A DNA stretch of 7,884 nucleotides from Nodosilinea sp. BSH.14 (GCA_023264315.1 JALQST010000138.1:1-7884), one strand, 5' to 3'; positions 1 to 5,517 are shown, counted from the first letter of the stretch. Numbers and translations are program-made. The notes: generated from the letters alone by a model not told the origin.

Positions 1-294
1 CACGCCCTGAAAAGCCAGCAGGGTTTGGTCTAAGTGCTGAAGCTGCCGCAATACCTGATGGCACGTATTCAGCAACGCCTCGCCCGCCGCCGTCAGGTGC
101 AGTTGCCGACCAATGGTTTCCACGAGGGGCAGTCCCACGGTTTTCGACAACTGCTTGATTTGAATCGACACCGTGGGTTGCGTCAGATAGAGTTCCGCCG
201 CTGCCTTGGTGTAGTTGCGATGCCGCGCCACCGCCTCAAAAACTTCCATTTGGTGCAGGGTAATTCCCTTGGTGCTGAGCAAGGATGCCGCCAT
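1..294 (-). CDS. LysR-family transcriptional regulator, N-terminal part (runs off left edge)
   Basis: This is the first 98 codons of a DNA-binding regulator; the effector domain lies beyond position 1. Translated from ATG at 294-292, it begins MAASLLSTKGITLHQMEVFE. Residues 12-75 form a typical LysR winged helix-turn-helix: HQMEVFEAVARHRNYTKAAA, then LTQPTVSIQIKQLSKTVGLP, then the wing and LTAAGEALL. The TQPTVSIQIKQL recognition helix is close to the cyanobacterial regulators of carbon and nitrogen assimilation (RbcR/NdhR/CmpR/NtcB group), but the specificity cannot be assigned from the N-terminus alone. Residues 76-98 (LLNTCHQVLRQLQHLDQTLL) are the start of the linker helix that dimerises LysR proteins. 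Family members are about 300 residues, so roughly two thirds is missing here. No clear ribosome binding site precedes the start; an imperfect inverted repeat lies about 32-57 bases upstream and could be an autoregulatory site (inference). Confidence 0.95.
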   Translation of the reverse strand, partial: MAASLLSTKGITLHQMEVFEAVARHRNYTKAAAELYLTQPTVSIQIKQLSKTVGLPLVETIGRQLHLTAAGEALLNTCHQVLRQLQHLDQTLLAFQGV

Positions 295-325
295 GGTTGA
301 GCCGAGCTGTCAAAGGACATCCTTA

Positions 326-351
326 CTTTAGCAACTTTTTTGTTTCCAAAG
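326..351. promoter_or_regulatory. Imperfect inverted repeat upstream of the LysR gene
   Basis: CTTTAGCAAC (326-335) and GTTTCCAAAG (342-351) are inverted copies matching at 8 of 10 positions, separated by six T. LysR proteins usually bind interrupted dyads in their own promoter region, and this is the only dyad close to the LysR start. A leftward -10-like TAAAGT lies inside it. Assignment as an operator is inference. Confidence 0.3.
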
Positions 352-370
352 TAGTCCCCGATGGTAAGTC

Positions 371-399
371 CCAGGGAATCATCTATTGGTTTTCCCTGG
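371..399. repeat. 8-bp perfect inverted repeat between the DUF3782-like and LysR genes
   Basis: CCAGGGAA (371-378) is the exact reverse complement of TTCCCTGG (392-399), with a 13-base loop. It lies 110 bases downstream of the leftward DUF3782-like stop codon and upstream of the LysR gene. No T-run follows on either strand, so it is not a standard intrinsic terminator; it could end or process the leftward transcript. The rest of 295-508 holds nothing else that I can name. Confidence 0.35.
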
Positions 400-508
400 A
401 CAACACCATTCCCCCAGTTCGCCAAGGCCGACAGCGTCGATCCTTGCCGAACTAGGAGACTATGGCGAGGCCGTGGATCGCGAATCTTGGCCGGTGGTGC
501 GCGTTGGC

Positions 509-1146
509 CTAAGGACTGCGATGCCAGTTTCGCGGCTGAAATTGGCGGTCGTTGAGAATCGCCACGGTTTCCCCAGACTGGGCTAGCACAAACAACCCCT
601 GACGATAGGCGTAGCGATCCGCCCCTGGATCCATACCAATGCCTGCCACGGCCCCATAGAGTTGGCGCTGCGAGTATTCCGGGAAAAAGTCGCGAAAACG
701 ACCTAATTTCTCCACAAATCCCTTCACATCATCGACGCTGAGGGTGCTTTTGACCTCCACCGCCAGTACATGATCCCGGTTCAACACCAGCACATCGATT
801 TCCAGGCTGTCGCCATTCTGGCGCTGCCTCACCCGCTGGCTCACCCGGTGAACCGGAATTCCCCGATCCAGAAAAATCGTTTCACAGGCCGGGGCCACCC
901 AATTTTCTACAAACAGGCCCCATTTACCGCCCAAATTACCGATCTGCTGGCTAAGTTGGCGATTAATCCGGCAATTTTCCTCCGCCGTGTCCTGAAATTT
1001 GCGCTCCGTTGCCTGGGATTGGGATCTGAGTAACCGTTCGGTTTCTTGGAAGCGACGTTCGGTTTCTTGGAAGCGGCGTTCGGTTTCTTGGAAGCGGTTG
1101 CCAGTTCGCCCAAGATGCGCCAGACATCATCTGCGGTGGTAGCCAT
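509..1146 (-). pseudogene. DUF3782-like PD-(D/E)XK nuclease-fold protein, interrupted by a one-base frameshift
   Basis: The start MATTADDVWRILGEL (ATG at 1146) is read in one frame. From 1099 leftward the family-like sequence NRFQETERRFQETER continues in the next frame and runs to the stop at 509-511. The distance is 638 bases, one short of the 639 for an intact 212-residue protein, so one base is missing near 1098-1102 (expected GC-N-AAC after GAACTG). In the reconstructed protein, residues 17-68 are a charged coiled coil with three RFQETER heptads. Residues 72-212 are nuclease-like: EIDVLVLNRDHVLAVEVKS supplies the PD-(D/E)XK-type residues (about E116, D118, E131, K133). Proteins of this kind are common and multicopy in cyanobacteria; their role is unknown. 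Without the frameshift product the 141-residue C-terminal domain could only be made from a TTG at about 934. The frameshift may be real decay or an assembly error. Confidence 0.8.
1035..1097. repeat. Three tandem 21-bp repeats encoding RFQETER heptads
   Basis: Units at 1035-1055, 1056-1076 and 1077-1097 share CGTTCGGTTTCTTGGAAGCG and differ only at the last base (A in the first unit, G in the others). On the minus strand each unit encodes one coiled-coil heptad (RFQETER) of the DUF3782-like protein. The near identity suggests recent expansion by slippage. Confidence 0.9.
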
Positions 1147-1190
1147 GGTTGAAGCAAAGGAGGTGAGTAAAAAGATCTGACCATCCCTTC

Positions 1191-1196
1191 ATTCTA
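1191..1196 (-). promoter_or_regulatory. Candidate -10 element for the DUF3782-like gene
   Basis: On the minus strand this reads TAGAAT, one mismatch from TATAAT, 45 bases upstream of the ATG at 1146. I find no convincing -35 hexamer at the right distance, and no Shine-Dalgarno sequence before the ATG. Confidence 0.25.
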
Positions 1197-1266
1197 GGCG
1201 GATCTAAGCGACCTCCCCCATAACCTCCGATGCTTGCCGTCCTGCCACCGAGACCGCACCTAGCGA

Positions 1267-1272
1267 TACAAT
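1267..1272 (+). promoter_or_regulatory. Candidate -10 element for recR
   Basis: TACAAT, one mismatch from TATAAT, lies 48 bases before the proposed recR start. No good -35 hexamer is visible at 16-18 bases upstream. recR and the leftward DUF3782-like gene diverge from this 174-base gap, so a rightward promoter is expected here. Confidence 0.3.
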
Positions 1273-1307
1273 AGCCCTGGTTAGGCATAGCCAGCGCCCA
1301 TTGCCCC

Positions 1308-1313
1308 AAGGAG
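1308..1313 (+). promoter_or_regulatory. Ribosome binding site AAGGAG that places the recR start at AUC
   Basis: AAGGAG is a near-perfect Shine-Dalgarno sequence. It ends 7 bases before ATC at 1321-1323, the usual spacing, and far less suits the only conventional in-frame start, TTG at 1345 (31 bases away). Confidence 0.7.
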
Positions 1314-1320
1314 TAGCACC

Positions 1321-1914
1321 ATCTACACCCGTCCCCTCGCCCGATTGATTGAAGAGCTCCAGCGACTTCCTGGCGTTGGCCCCAAATCGGCCCAGCGGTT
1401 GGCGTTGCACCTCCTAAAGCGGCCCCAGGTGGAGGTACAAGCCCTGGCCCAGGCGTTGCTGGATGCAAAGGCCCAGGTGGGACAGTGTTCGGTGTGTTTT
1501 CACCTGTCGGCGGATCCGGTGTGTGACCTTTGCCGCGCCCCTAGCCGCGATCAGCAAACCCTGTGCGTGGTCGCCGACTCGCGGGATGTCATCGCCCTTG
1601 AGAAAACCCGCGAGTATCGCGGCAAGTACCACGTCTTGGGTGGGCTTATTTCCCCCATGGATGGCATTGGCCCAGAGCAGCTCAACATTGGCCCCCTTGT
1701 GCATCGAGTGAATAAGGAGGGTGTCACCGAGGTGATTATGGCCATCAGCCCCAGTATCGAAGGGGATACCACCACGCTCTACGTGGGACAACTGCTGAAA
1801 CCCTTTACCCGCGTCACTCGCATTGCCTTTGGTTTGCCCATGGGCGGCGATCTGGAATATGCCGACGAAGTGACCCTGGCCAGAGCCCTAGAGGGGCGGC
1901 GAGATTTGGACTAA
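1321..1914 (+). CDS. recR: Recombination mediator protein RecR, probable AUC start
   Basis: RecR works with RecO (and RecF) to load RecA on single-stranded gaps during recombinational repair. Numbering from the ATC at 1321 gives 197 residues, the usual RecR length. The helix-hairpin-helix is LQRLPGVGPKSAQRLALHLL (13-32). A C4 zinc finger is CSVCFHLSADPVCDLC (Cys56, 59, 68, 71). The Toprim domain starts at LCVVADSRDVIALEKT (about 81) and includes YHVLGGLISPMDGIGP. The C-terminal segment GLPMGGDLEYADEVTLARAL is also typical. The conserved N-terminus (M)YTRPLARLIEEL is present in frame, but its initiator is ATC rather than ATG. An in-frame TAG at 1288-1290 and no ATG or GTG between it and the TTG at 1345 leave AUC with AAGGAG as the best start; TTG 1345 would drop eight conserved residues. 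A sequencing error (G to C) would also explain it. No partner gene recO or recF is present here. Confidence 0.93.
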   Translation: MYTRPLARLIEELQRLPGVGPKSAQRLALHLLKRPQVEVQALAQALLDAKAQVGQCSVCFHLSADPVCDLCRAPSRDQQTLCVVADSRDVIALEKTREYRGKYHVLGGLISPMDGIGPEQLNIGPLVHRVNKEGVTEVIMAISPSIEGDTTTLYVGQLLKPFTRVTRIAFGLPMGGDLEYADEVTLARALEGRRDLD

Positions 1915-1935
1915 CCCTTGCCTCTCGTGGGTTAG
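1911..1935 (+). terminator. Hairpin overlapping the recR stop codon
   Basis: CTAACCC (1911-1917) and GGGTTAG (1929-1935) form a perfect 7-bp stem with an 11-base loop, and the recR TAA (1912-1914) is inside the left arm. No T-run follows, so it may be a weak terminator, an mRNA 3' stabiliser or a structure affecting the phosphatase gene 55 bases downstream. Confidence 0.4.
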
Positions 1936-1990
1936 AGTAGAACTTAAGGATGGCGAGGGCGGTAGTCTTCTGGGTTTACGGCGGGCACCT

Positions 1991-2635
1991 ATGGGCGTGT
2001 TTCTCTATTTTTTACGACATGGTCAGACCGCCTACAGTTTGACCGGGGGCTACTGCGGTACCCCAGAGAACGATCCCGGCCTCACCCCAGAGGGAGTGGC
2101 CATGGCCGAAGAATTTGCCGAAACCTACGCGGCGCTGCCCTGGACAGCCGCCTACGTTAGCCCGCTGCGACGGGCGGTGGAAACGGCCAAACCCCTCTGC
2201 CAACGGGTGGGCATGGACATGCAGTTGCGGGATGGCCTACGCGAGGTAATGTACGGCATTTGGGAAGGGATGCACCCGACGGCGGTGGATCGGGAGCACC
2301 ACGATGAGTATGTGGCATGGCTAACGGATCCCGCGTGGTATGCCCCCGTGGGGGGCGAGCGAGCCGTGGACATTGCCCGCCGCTCGGCTCAGGTGCTCGA
2401 CGAAATTGAGCGCACCCACGAACACGGCCACATTCTGGTGGTGTCCCATAAGGCCACCATTCGGATTATGCTGTGCACCCTGCTCGGGATCGACGTGGGT
2501 CGCTACCGGGATCGCATGGATATGCCCGTGGCCGCCGTGAGCGTGGTGGAGTTGGCTAGCCGTGGCCCCCTGTTTCACACCATCGCCGATCGCTCCCACC
2601 TCAGCGATGCCCTGCGATCCCTTCCTTCCACCTGA
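1991..2635 (+). CDS. Histidine phosphatase family protein, catalytically intact (possible metal-independent phosphoserine phosphatase)
   Basis: This 214-residue soluble protein belongs to the phosphoglycerate-mutase-like (histidine phosphatase) superfamily, which hydrolyses phosphate esters through a phosphohistidine. All signature parts are visible: LRHGQT (R9, H10 nucleophile, G11), SPLRRA (57-62, phosphate-binding R60), LREVMYGIWEG (83-93, acid/base E85), GGE (121-123) and VVSHKA with the second catalytic H153. The GRYRDRMDMPVAAVSVVEL segment near the C-terminus is also typical. The substrate is not readable from sequence. Cyanobacterial members of this group include phosphoserine phosphatases of serine synthesis, and the inactive-looking paralogue next door resembles the PspA/PspB arrangement, so phosphoserine is a reasonable but unproven guess; sugar phosphates or alpha-ribazole phosphate are alternatives. 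The next gene starts 11 bases after the stop, indicating co-transcription. Confidence 0.92.
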   Translation: MGVFLYFLRHGQTAYSLTGGYCGTPENDPGLTPEGVAMAEEFAETYAALPWTAAYVSPLRRAVETAKPLCQRVGMDMQLRDGLREVMYGIWEGMHPTAVDREHHDEYVAWLTDPAWYAPVGGERAVDIARRSAQVLDEIERTHEHGHILVVSHKATIRIMLCTLLGIDVGRYRDRMDMPVAAVSVVELASRGPLFHTIADRSHLSDALRSLPST

Positions 2636-2638
2636 GGA
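2634..2638 (+). promoter_or_regulatory. Ribosome binding site overlapping the stop codon of the first phosphatase
   Basis: GAGGA begins inside the TGA (2633-2635) of the upstream gene and ends 8 bases before the ATG at 2647. This arrangement suggests translational coupling of the two phosphatase paralogues. Confidence 0.55.
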
Positions 2639-2646
2639 CGGCCACG

Positions 2647-3300
2647 ATGACCCTGAGGCTCTATCTGCTGCGCAACGCCGAGACCGAATATTGCCGCACC
2701 GGGCGTTACTGTAGCTGCGACCGGGTGAATGTAACGGATCGGGGACAGCAGATGGCCGATTTCTTCGCCAAGGCCTACTACCAAGTCGATTGGAAAGCCA
2801 TTTTTTGTAGCCCCCTACACCATGCCATGGACACCCTTCAGCCCCTCTGTCAGGCCACGGGGTTAACGGTGGAATATCGCGATAGTCTACGGGAATTGGG
2901 CTTTGGCAAGTGGGAGGGGATGTCCCCCGCCGAGGTAAACCAGACCTTCCACGATGACTACATCCGCTGGCTGGCCGATCCTGCTTGGAACAGCCCCACC
3001 CAGGGCGAAAAGGGCATCCAAGTGGCCCGCCGCATCTCCAACGTGCTCTCTGAGGTGGAAGAGACCTACCCCGATGGCAACGTCCTGATTGTCTCCCACA
3101 AGGCCACCCTGCGGATTATGCTCTGCACCCTGCTGGGGGTAGATGTGGGCCGCTACCGAGATCGGCTGGCCATGCCCGTCACCTCCCTGTCCATCGTGGA
3201 ACTGCAAGACTATGGCCCCTTTGTGCGGCGTTTTAACGACTGTAGCCACCTTCCCCTGCACCTGCGCCGACCCTGGGCTGGGAATGGGTCAGACAGTTAG
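2647..3300 (+). CDS. Degenerate histidine phosphatase paralogue, probable pseudoenzyme
   Basis: This 217-residue protein is a clear tandem paralogue of the gene just upstream, with shared blocks such as SHKATLRIMLCTLLGVDVGRY, DPAW and the MPV-SVVEL-like C-terminal segment. The catalytic signature is broken. RHG has become R9-N10-A11 (LLRNAETEY), so the phosphoaccepting histidine is Asn. SPLRR has become S55-P56-L57-H58-H59, removing the phosphate-binding arginine. LREL with E83, WEG, GE (120-121) and the second histidine H151 in IVSHKA remain. The fold and interface are therefore kept while the nucleophile is lost, as expected for a non-catalytic subunit. In Hydrogenobacter, the metal-independent phosphoserine phosphatase iPSP2 is known as a heterodimer of active PspA and an apparently inactive PspB; this pair could work the same way (inference). 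Codon use and GC look like the neighbours, and the frame is intact, so this is not a decaying pseudogene. Confidence 0.9.
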   Translation: MTLRLYLLRNAETEYCRTGRYCSCDRVNVTDRGQQMADFFAKAYYQVDWKAIFCSPLHHAMDTLQPLCQATGLTVEYRDSLRELGFGKWEGMSPAEVNQTFHDDYIRWLADPAWNSPTQGEKGIQVARRISNVLSEVEETYPDGNVLIVSHKATLRIMLCTLLGVDVGRYRDRLAMPVTSLSIVELQDYGPFVRRFNDCSHLPLHLRRPWAGNGSDS

Positions 3301-3305
3301 CCCCA

Positions 3306-3337
3306 CTAGGGCCTTGCCGCGGGCAACGTTACCCTAG
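3306..3337 (+). terminator. Nested hairpin just after the phosphatase pair
   Basis: CTAGGG (3306-3311) pairs with CCCTAG (3332-3337), and inside it TTGCC (3314-3318) pairs with GGCAA (3322-3326). The structure starts 6 bases after the stop codon at 3300, where a terminator is expected, but no U-tract follows. Confidence 0.4.
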
Positions 3338-3383
3338 GGAGGGTCGGACTTACCCACCACCTATTGGTTCATGGCACATATCA

Positions 3384-3535
3384 AAGATTCAGGGAAAAAT
3401 AGGCGCAAATCATTGACCCAAGTCAAGAAAAATATCAGTAAACTGAGATACGGAATCTTGAATCTTGAGTTAGGCCCATCTCCTGCCCCCTCATCCCTTT
3501 GGATACCGTTCACACCCGGGCTTAGATCCAAGATT
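3384..3535. repeat. AATCTT/AAGATT repeat set
   Basis: GAATCTT occurs twice in direct tandem (3453-3459 and 3460-3466). An inverted copy AAGATTC lies to the left (3384-3390; AAGATTCA pairs for 8 bp with TGAATCTT 3459-3466), and CAAGATT lies to the right (3529-3535), able to pair with either AATCTTG. The central tandem can thus pair with the left or the right arm. Confidence 0.45.
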
Positions 3536-3543
3536 GTAGTTCC

Positions 3544-3597
3544 AATGCCCATCCCCCATGCTTAAGCTGAGGTTTACCTCAACCGGGTGGGGGCATT
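3544..3597 (+). promoter_or_regulatory. Compound inverted repeat upstream of the DUF4327 gene
   Basis: Outer arms AATGCCC (3544-3550) and GGGCATT (3591-3597) are perfect complements, continued inward by C-rich and G-rich segments. Inside sits TGAGGT-TT-ACCTCA (3568-3581), a perfect 6-bp stem, next to the palindrome GCTTAAGC (3560-3567). It ends 55 bases before the start codon. It could be a terminator remnant, an operator or a structured leader; no T-run follows. Confidence 0.4.
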
Positions 3598-3652
3598 GTA
3601 CGATTCTATCCCGGCTGTTTGATTGCCCCCTTCGCGCTTACCGAGTTTAGCC

Positions 3653-3874
3653 ATGCTTCAGTCTCTCCACTATTCCATCGATCTCATTCGTGATGAGGCC
3701 CGTCACCTGGTGCAATGCGGCCTTGTGGATCGCCAAAAGCCCATCTACACCCTCTGCCGCCACATTCCAGCGCGGGAGTGGGTGGTGGTTGAGGCTGAGC
3801 TAGAGTCCTCAGGCTTTCTGCTGCGGGATCGGGTGGCGGATCTGATGGGCCGAGAAGATTGGGAAAACGACTAA
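3653..3874 (+). CDS. DUF4327 family protein
   Basis: This 73-residue soluble protein belongs to DUF4327, a small family found mainly in cyanobacteria with no known function. It shows the family pattern throughout: HYSIDLIRDEARHLV (6-20), VDRQKPIYTLCRHIPAREW (25-43), a short acidic middle (VEAEL) and LLRDRVADLMGREDWEND at the end. I chose ATG 3653 because the family starts a few residues before HYSID; a TTG 30 bases upstream in the same frame would add an unrelated MPPSRLPSLA stretch. There is no strong ribosome binding site. The short-chain dehydrogenase gene starts 19 bases after the stop, so the two are probably co-transcribed. The structured region at 3544-3597 lies just upstream and may control it. 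Confidence 0.92.
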   Translation: MLQSLHYSIDLIRDEARHLVQCGLVDRQKPIYTLCRHIPAREWVVVEAELESSGFLLRDRVADLMGREDWEND

Positions 3875-3893
3875 CGCCTCGCTATCTTCCCTG

Positions 3894-4688
3894 ATGTCTC
3901 CTACCGTCGGTCGTCACGCGATGTCCTTTGGTTCGTCCCTTCAGTCAGCCCGTGCGCTCATTGTGGGGGCTAGCCAGGGGATTGGCCTAGGGTTTGTGCG
4001 TCAGTTGGTGGCAGATGGCCGATTTGATCAGGTGTACGGCACCTACCGCCGCCCGGAAACCGCTGGAGGGTTGATGGCCCTAGCGGCGGATCACCCCCAC
4101 CTAACGCCCCTCCCAATGGACGTGACGGCGGAGGACAGCATGGTCCAGGCCGTTGCCACCCTCCAGGCCACCGATCCACGCTTACACCTGGTGGTTTACT
4201 GCGTGGGCCTCCTCCACGATGGCGACTTTCAGCCCGAAAAGAGCGTCCGCCAACTCACCAGCGACCAGCTCCTTCGGTCGTTTCAGGTGAATGCGGTGGG
4301 AGCGGCCTTACTCACCAAACACCTCTTGCCCCTGCTCAAGCACGATCAGCCCAGCGTGTTTGGGGCGATTTCGGCCAAGGTGGGCAGCATTGGCGATAAC
4401 CACCTGGGCGGCTGGTATGGCTATCGGGCCTCCAAGGCAGCGTTGAATATGCTGATCAAAACCGCTTCGCTGGAATACGCCCGCAAAAGCCCAAATACCA
4501 TCTTCGCCCTCCTCCACCCCGGCACCACCGATACCCGCCTGTCCCAGCCGTTTCAGCGGGGCGTGTCGCCGGACAAGCTGTTCTCGGTATCTCGCACCGT
4601 GGCCCAACTGATGACGGTGATTGACGGTCTAGAACCCGCCGACAGCGGTGACTTCTTGAGCTGGGATGGCCAGCAGTTGCCCTGGTAA
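3894..4688 (+). CDS. C-factor-like short-chain dehydrogenase/reductase (SDR family)
   Basis: This is a cytosolic NAD(P)-dependent oxidoreductase of the classical SDR fold, up to 264 residues. The cofactor motif GASQGIG (25-31) follows a beta strand ARALIV. D76 of MDVT fits the adenine-binding Asp, CVG (103-105) replaces the usual NAG, and N133 lies in NAVGA. The active site is S165 in AKVGSIGD with Y177-R-A-S-K181; PG (209-210) and a TDT segment follow. SAKVGSIGDN-LGGWYGYRASKAALN is characteristic of the CsgA/C-factor-like subgroup, whose bacterial substrates are mostly unknown. An alternative start at ATG 3921 would give 255 residues and a more standard distance to the glycine motif; neither start has a clear ribosome binding site. 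The gene follows DUF4327 closely and converges on the lipoprotein gene to its right. Confidence 0.93.
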   Translation: MSPTVGRHAMSFGSSLQSARALIVGASQGIGLGFVRQLVADGRFDQVYGTYRRPETAGGLMALAADHPHLTPLPMDVTAEDSMVQAVATLQATDPRLHLVVYCVGLLHDGDFQPEKSVRQLTSDQLLRSFQVNAVGAALLTKHLLPLLKHDQPSVFGAISAKVGSIGDNHLGGWYGYRASKAALNMLIKTASLEYARKSPNTIFALLHPGTTDTRLSQPFQRGVSPDKLFSVSRTVAQLMTVIDGLEPADSGDFLSWDGQQLPW

Positions 4689-4738
4689 GCACCGCTAGGC
4701 CCACGCTTCCCAGCCCGATGATCAACCGGCAAGGCCGA

Positions 4739-4762
4739 AGTGCGAAGGGTTAACCCCGTACT
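4739..4762. terminator. Hairpin between convergent genes, possible bidirectional terminator
   Basis: AGTGCG (4739-4744) pairs with CGTACT (4757-4762), including one G-T wobble, and GGG (4747-4749) pairs with CCC (4754-4756) around a TTAA loop, with AA bulged. The core GGGTTAACCC (4747-4756) is a perfect palindrome. It lies between the rightward SDR stop and the leftward lipoprotein stop. No U-tract is present on either side. Confidence 0.4.
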
Positions 4763-4776
4763 GCAGGCGGGCGGCG

Positions 4777-5517
4777 CTATTCCATGGGTTCATTCAGGTA
4801 AACCATCATGTCGGAGACCTGGATATCGAGCTGAGCCAGATTAGGGTCGGTGCTGGGCAGGAGGCGATCACCCGAAGTAGCCTGGAACGCCTCAGGGTTG
4901 GCATCAATGGACGCCTGGGAGGGCTCCACCCGCAACAGCAGCAGGCCATAGTAGGCGTCGATCTGGCTGCCTTCGAGGGAGAGGGATCCACCGTAGTCCC
5001 AGGCAAAGCCGTAGAGTTGGAAGGTGCCTAGCTGTTGTTGCAGGGTGGCGTAGGGGGTGCCTACACCAATGCCTTCGGGGATTTGCCAGGTGGGGTTAAA
5101 GTCCTTGGCCATCAGCGGTCGGCTGCGGCCAGCATCGAGCCAGACTACGGTAAATTGCGGCTGGTTGTCAAAGCTGACCACGGTGCCCGGTTCGGTAAAC
5201 CCTTCTCCCACCGGCACCTCGGTGTCCTGAAGGTTATTCTCGCCATAGAGATCGGCTAGCTGCTGGCGGCTGGTGGTGGAGGTCACTTGACCCACCCGTT
5301 GCCCCGGCAGCACCGTATAGTCCTCGGTGACAATGGTTTCAGCGCCATCGGTAGCGGTTTCCTCGGGGGGCGTTGTCTCTGGGCCTTGGGTGTCGGGCGG
5401 CGTGGTGGGAGTCGTAGTCGGCGTGGTGGGTGTGCTGGGCACCGTGGTGGTTTGGGCGCAGGCTCCCAGACCCAGCAGGGTGAGCAATAGCAAACTCGTG
5501 GCAAAAGAGCGATTCAT
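4777..5517 (-). CDS. Predicted lipoprotein with Thr/Pro-rich linker
   Basis: Read from ATG 5517 this gives 246 residues. MNRS, a hydrophobic run FATSLLLLTLLG and the lipobox LGAC (C20) form a signal peptide for signal peptidase II, so the protein should be lipid-anchored to a membrane and face the periplasm. Residues 22-60 are a low-complexity Thr/Pro linker (TTPTTTPTTPPDTQGPETTPP) without predicted fold. Residues 76-246 look like a compact globular domain, with TSTTSRQQLADLYGENNLQD, PGTVVSFDNQPQFTVVWLD, WQIPEGIGVGTPYATLQQ and FAWDYGGSL as notable segments. I recognise the general type (bacterial lipoproteins of unknown function with a GENN...EG...EPGT layout) but no named family. A longer reading from an in-frame start at 5559 would place 14 extra residues before the signal peptide and is unlikely. 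An AGG lies 7 bases before the ATG. The gene stands alone, divergent from the histidine kinase. Confidence 0.88.
   Translation of the reverse strand: MNRSFATSLLLLTLLGLGACAQTTTVPSTPTTPTTTPTTPPDTQGPETTPPEETATDGAETIVTEDYTVLPGQRVGQVTSTTSRQQLADLYGENNLQDTEVPVGEGFTEPGTVVSFDNQPQFTVVWLDAGRSRPLMAKDFNPTWQIPEGIGVGTPYATLQQQLGTFQLYGFAWDYGGSLSLEGSQIDAYYGLLLLRVEPSQASIDANPEAFQATSGDRLLPSTDPNLAQLDIQVSDMMVYLNEPME

Larger units (their letters stand above)
3301..3652. other. Gene-free 352-base stretch with several inverted repeats
   Basis: No family-like coding sequence is visible on either strand. From left to right it holds the nested hairpin at 3306-3337, an AT-richer part (about 3371-3470) with AATCTT-type repeats, and a compound inverted repeat at 3544-3597. 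A TTGACC at 3413-3418 with TAAACT at 3439-3444 could be a rightward promoter, but the 20-base spacing is poor. The stretch most likely contains the promoter and leader of the DUF4327 gene. Confidence 0.6.

Noticed and set aside
183..425. Leftward open frame of 80 codons overlapping the LysR start
   Set aside because: It is a shadow of the LysR gene, whose helix-turn-helix sequence is read in a different frame.
1035..1097. Possible CRISPR or mobile-element repeats
   Set aside because: The three units are directly adjacent without spacers and encode protein heptads in frame.
963..1184. Third-frame reading with LPRNRT repeats across the 21-bp repeats
   Set aside because: The repeats read as family-typical RFQETER heptads in another frame; LPRNRT is an out-of-frame shadow.
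3371..3565. Open frame of 64 codons in the gap before DUF4327
   Set aside because: No family resemblance, no ribosome binding site, and it overlaps the inverted repeats; the opposite strand frame is equally long.
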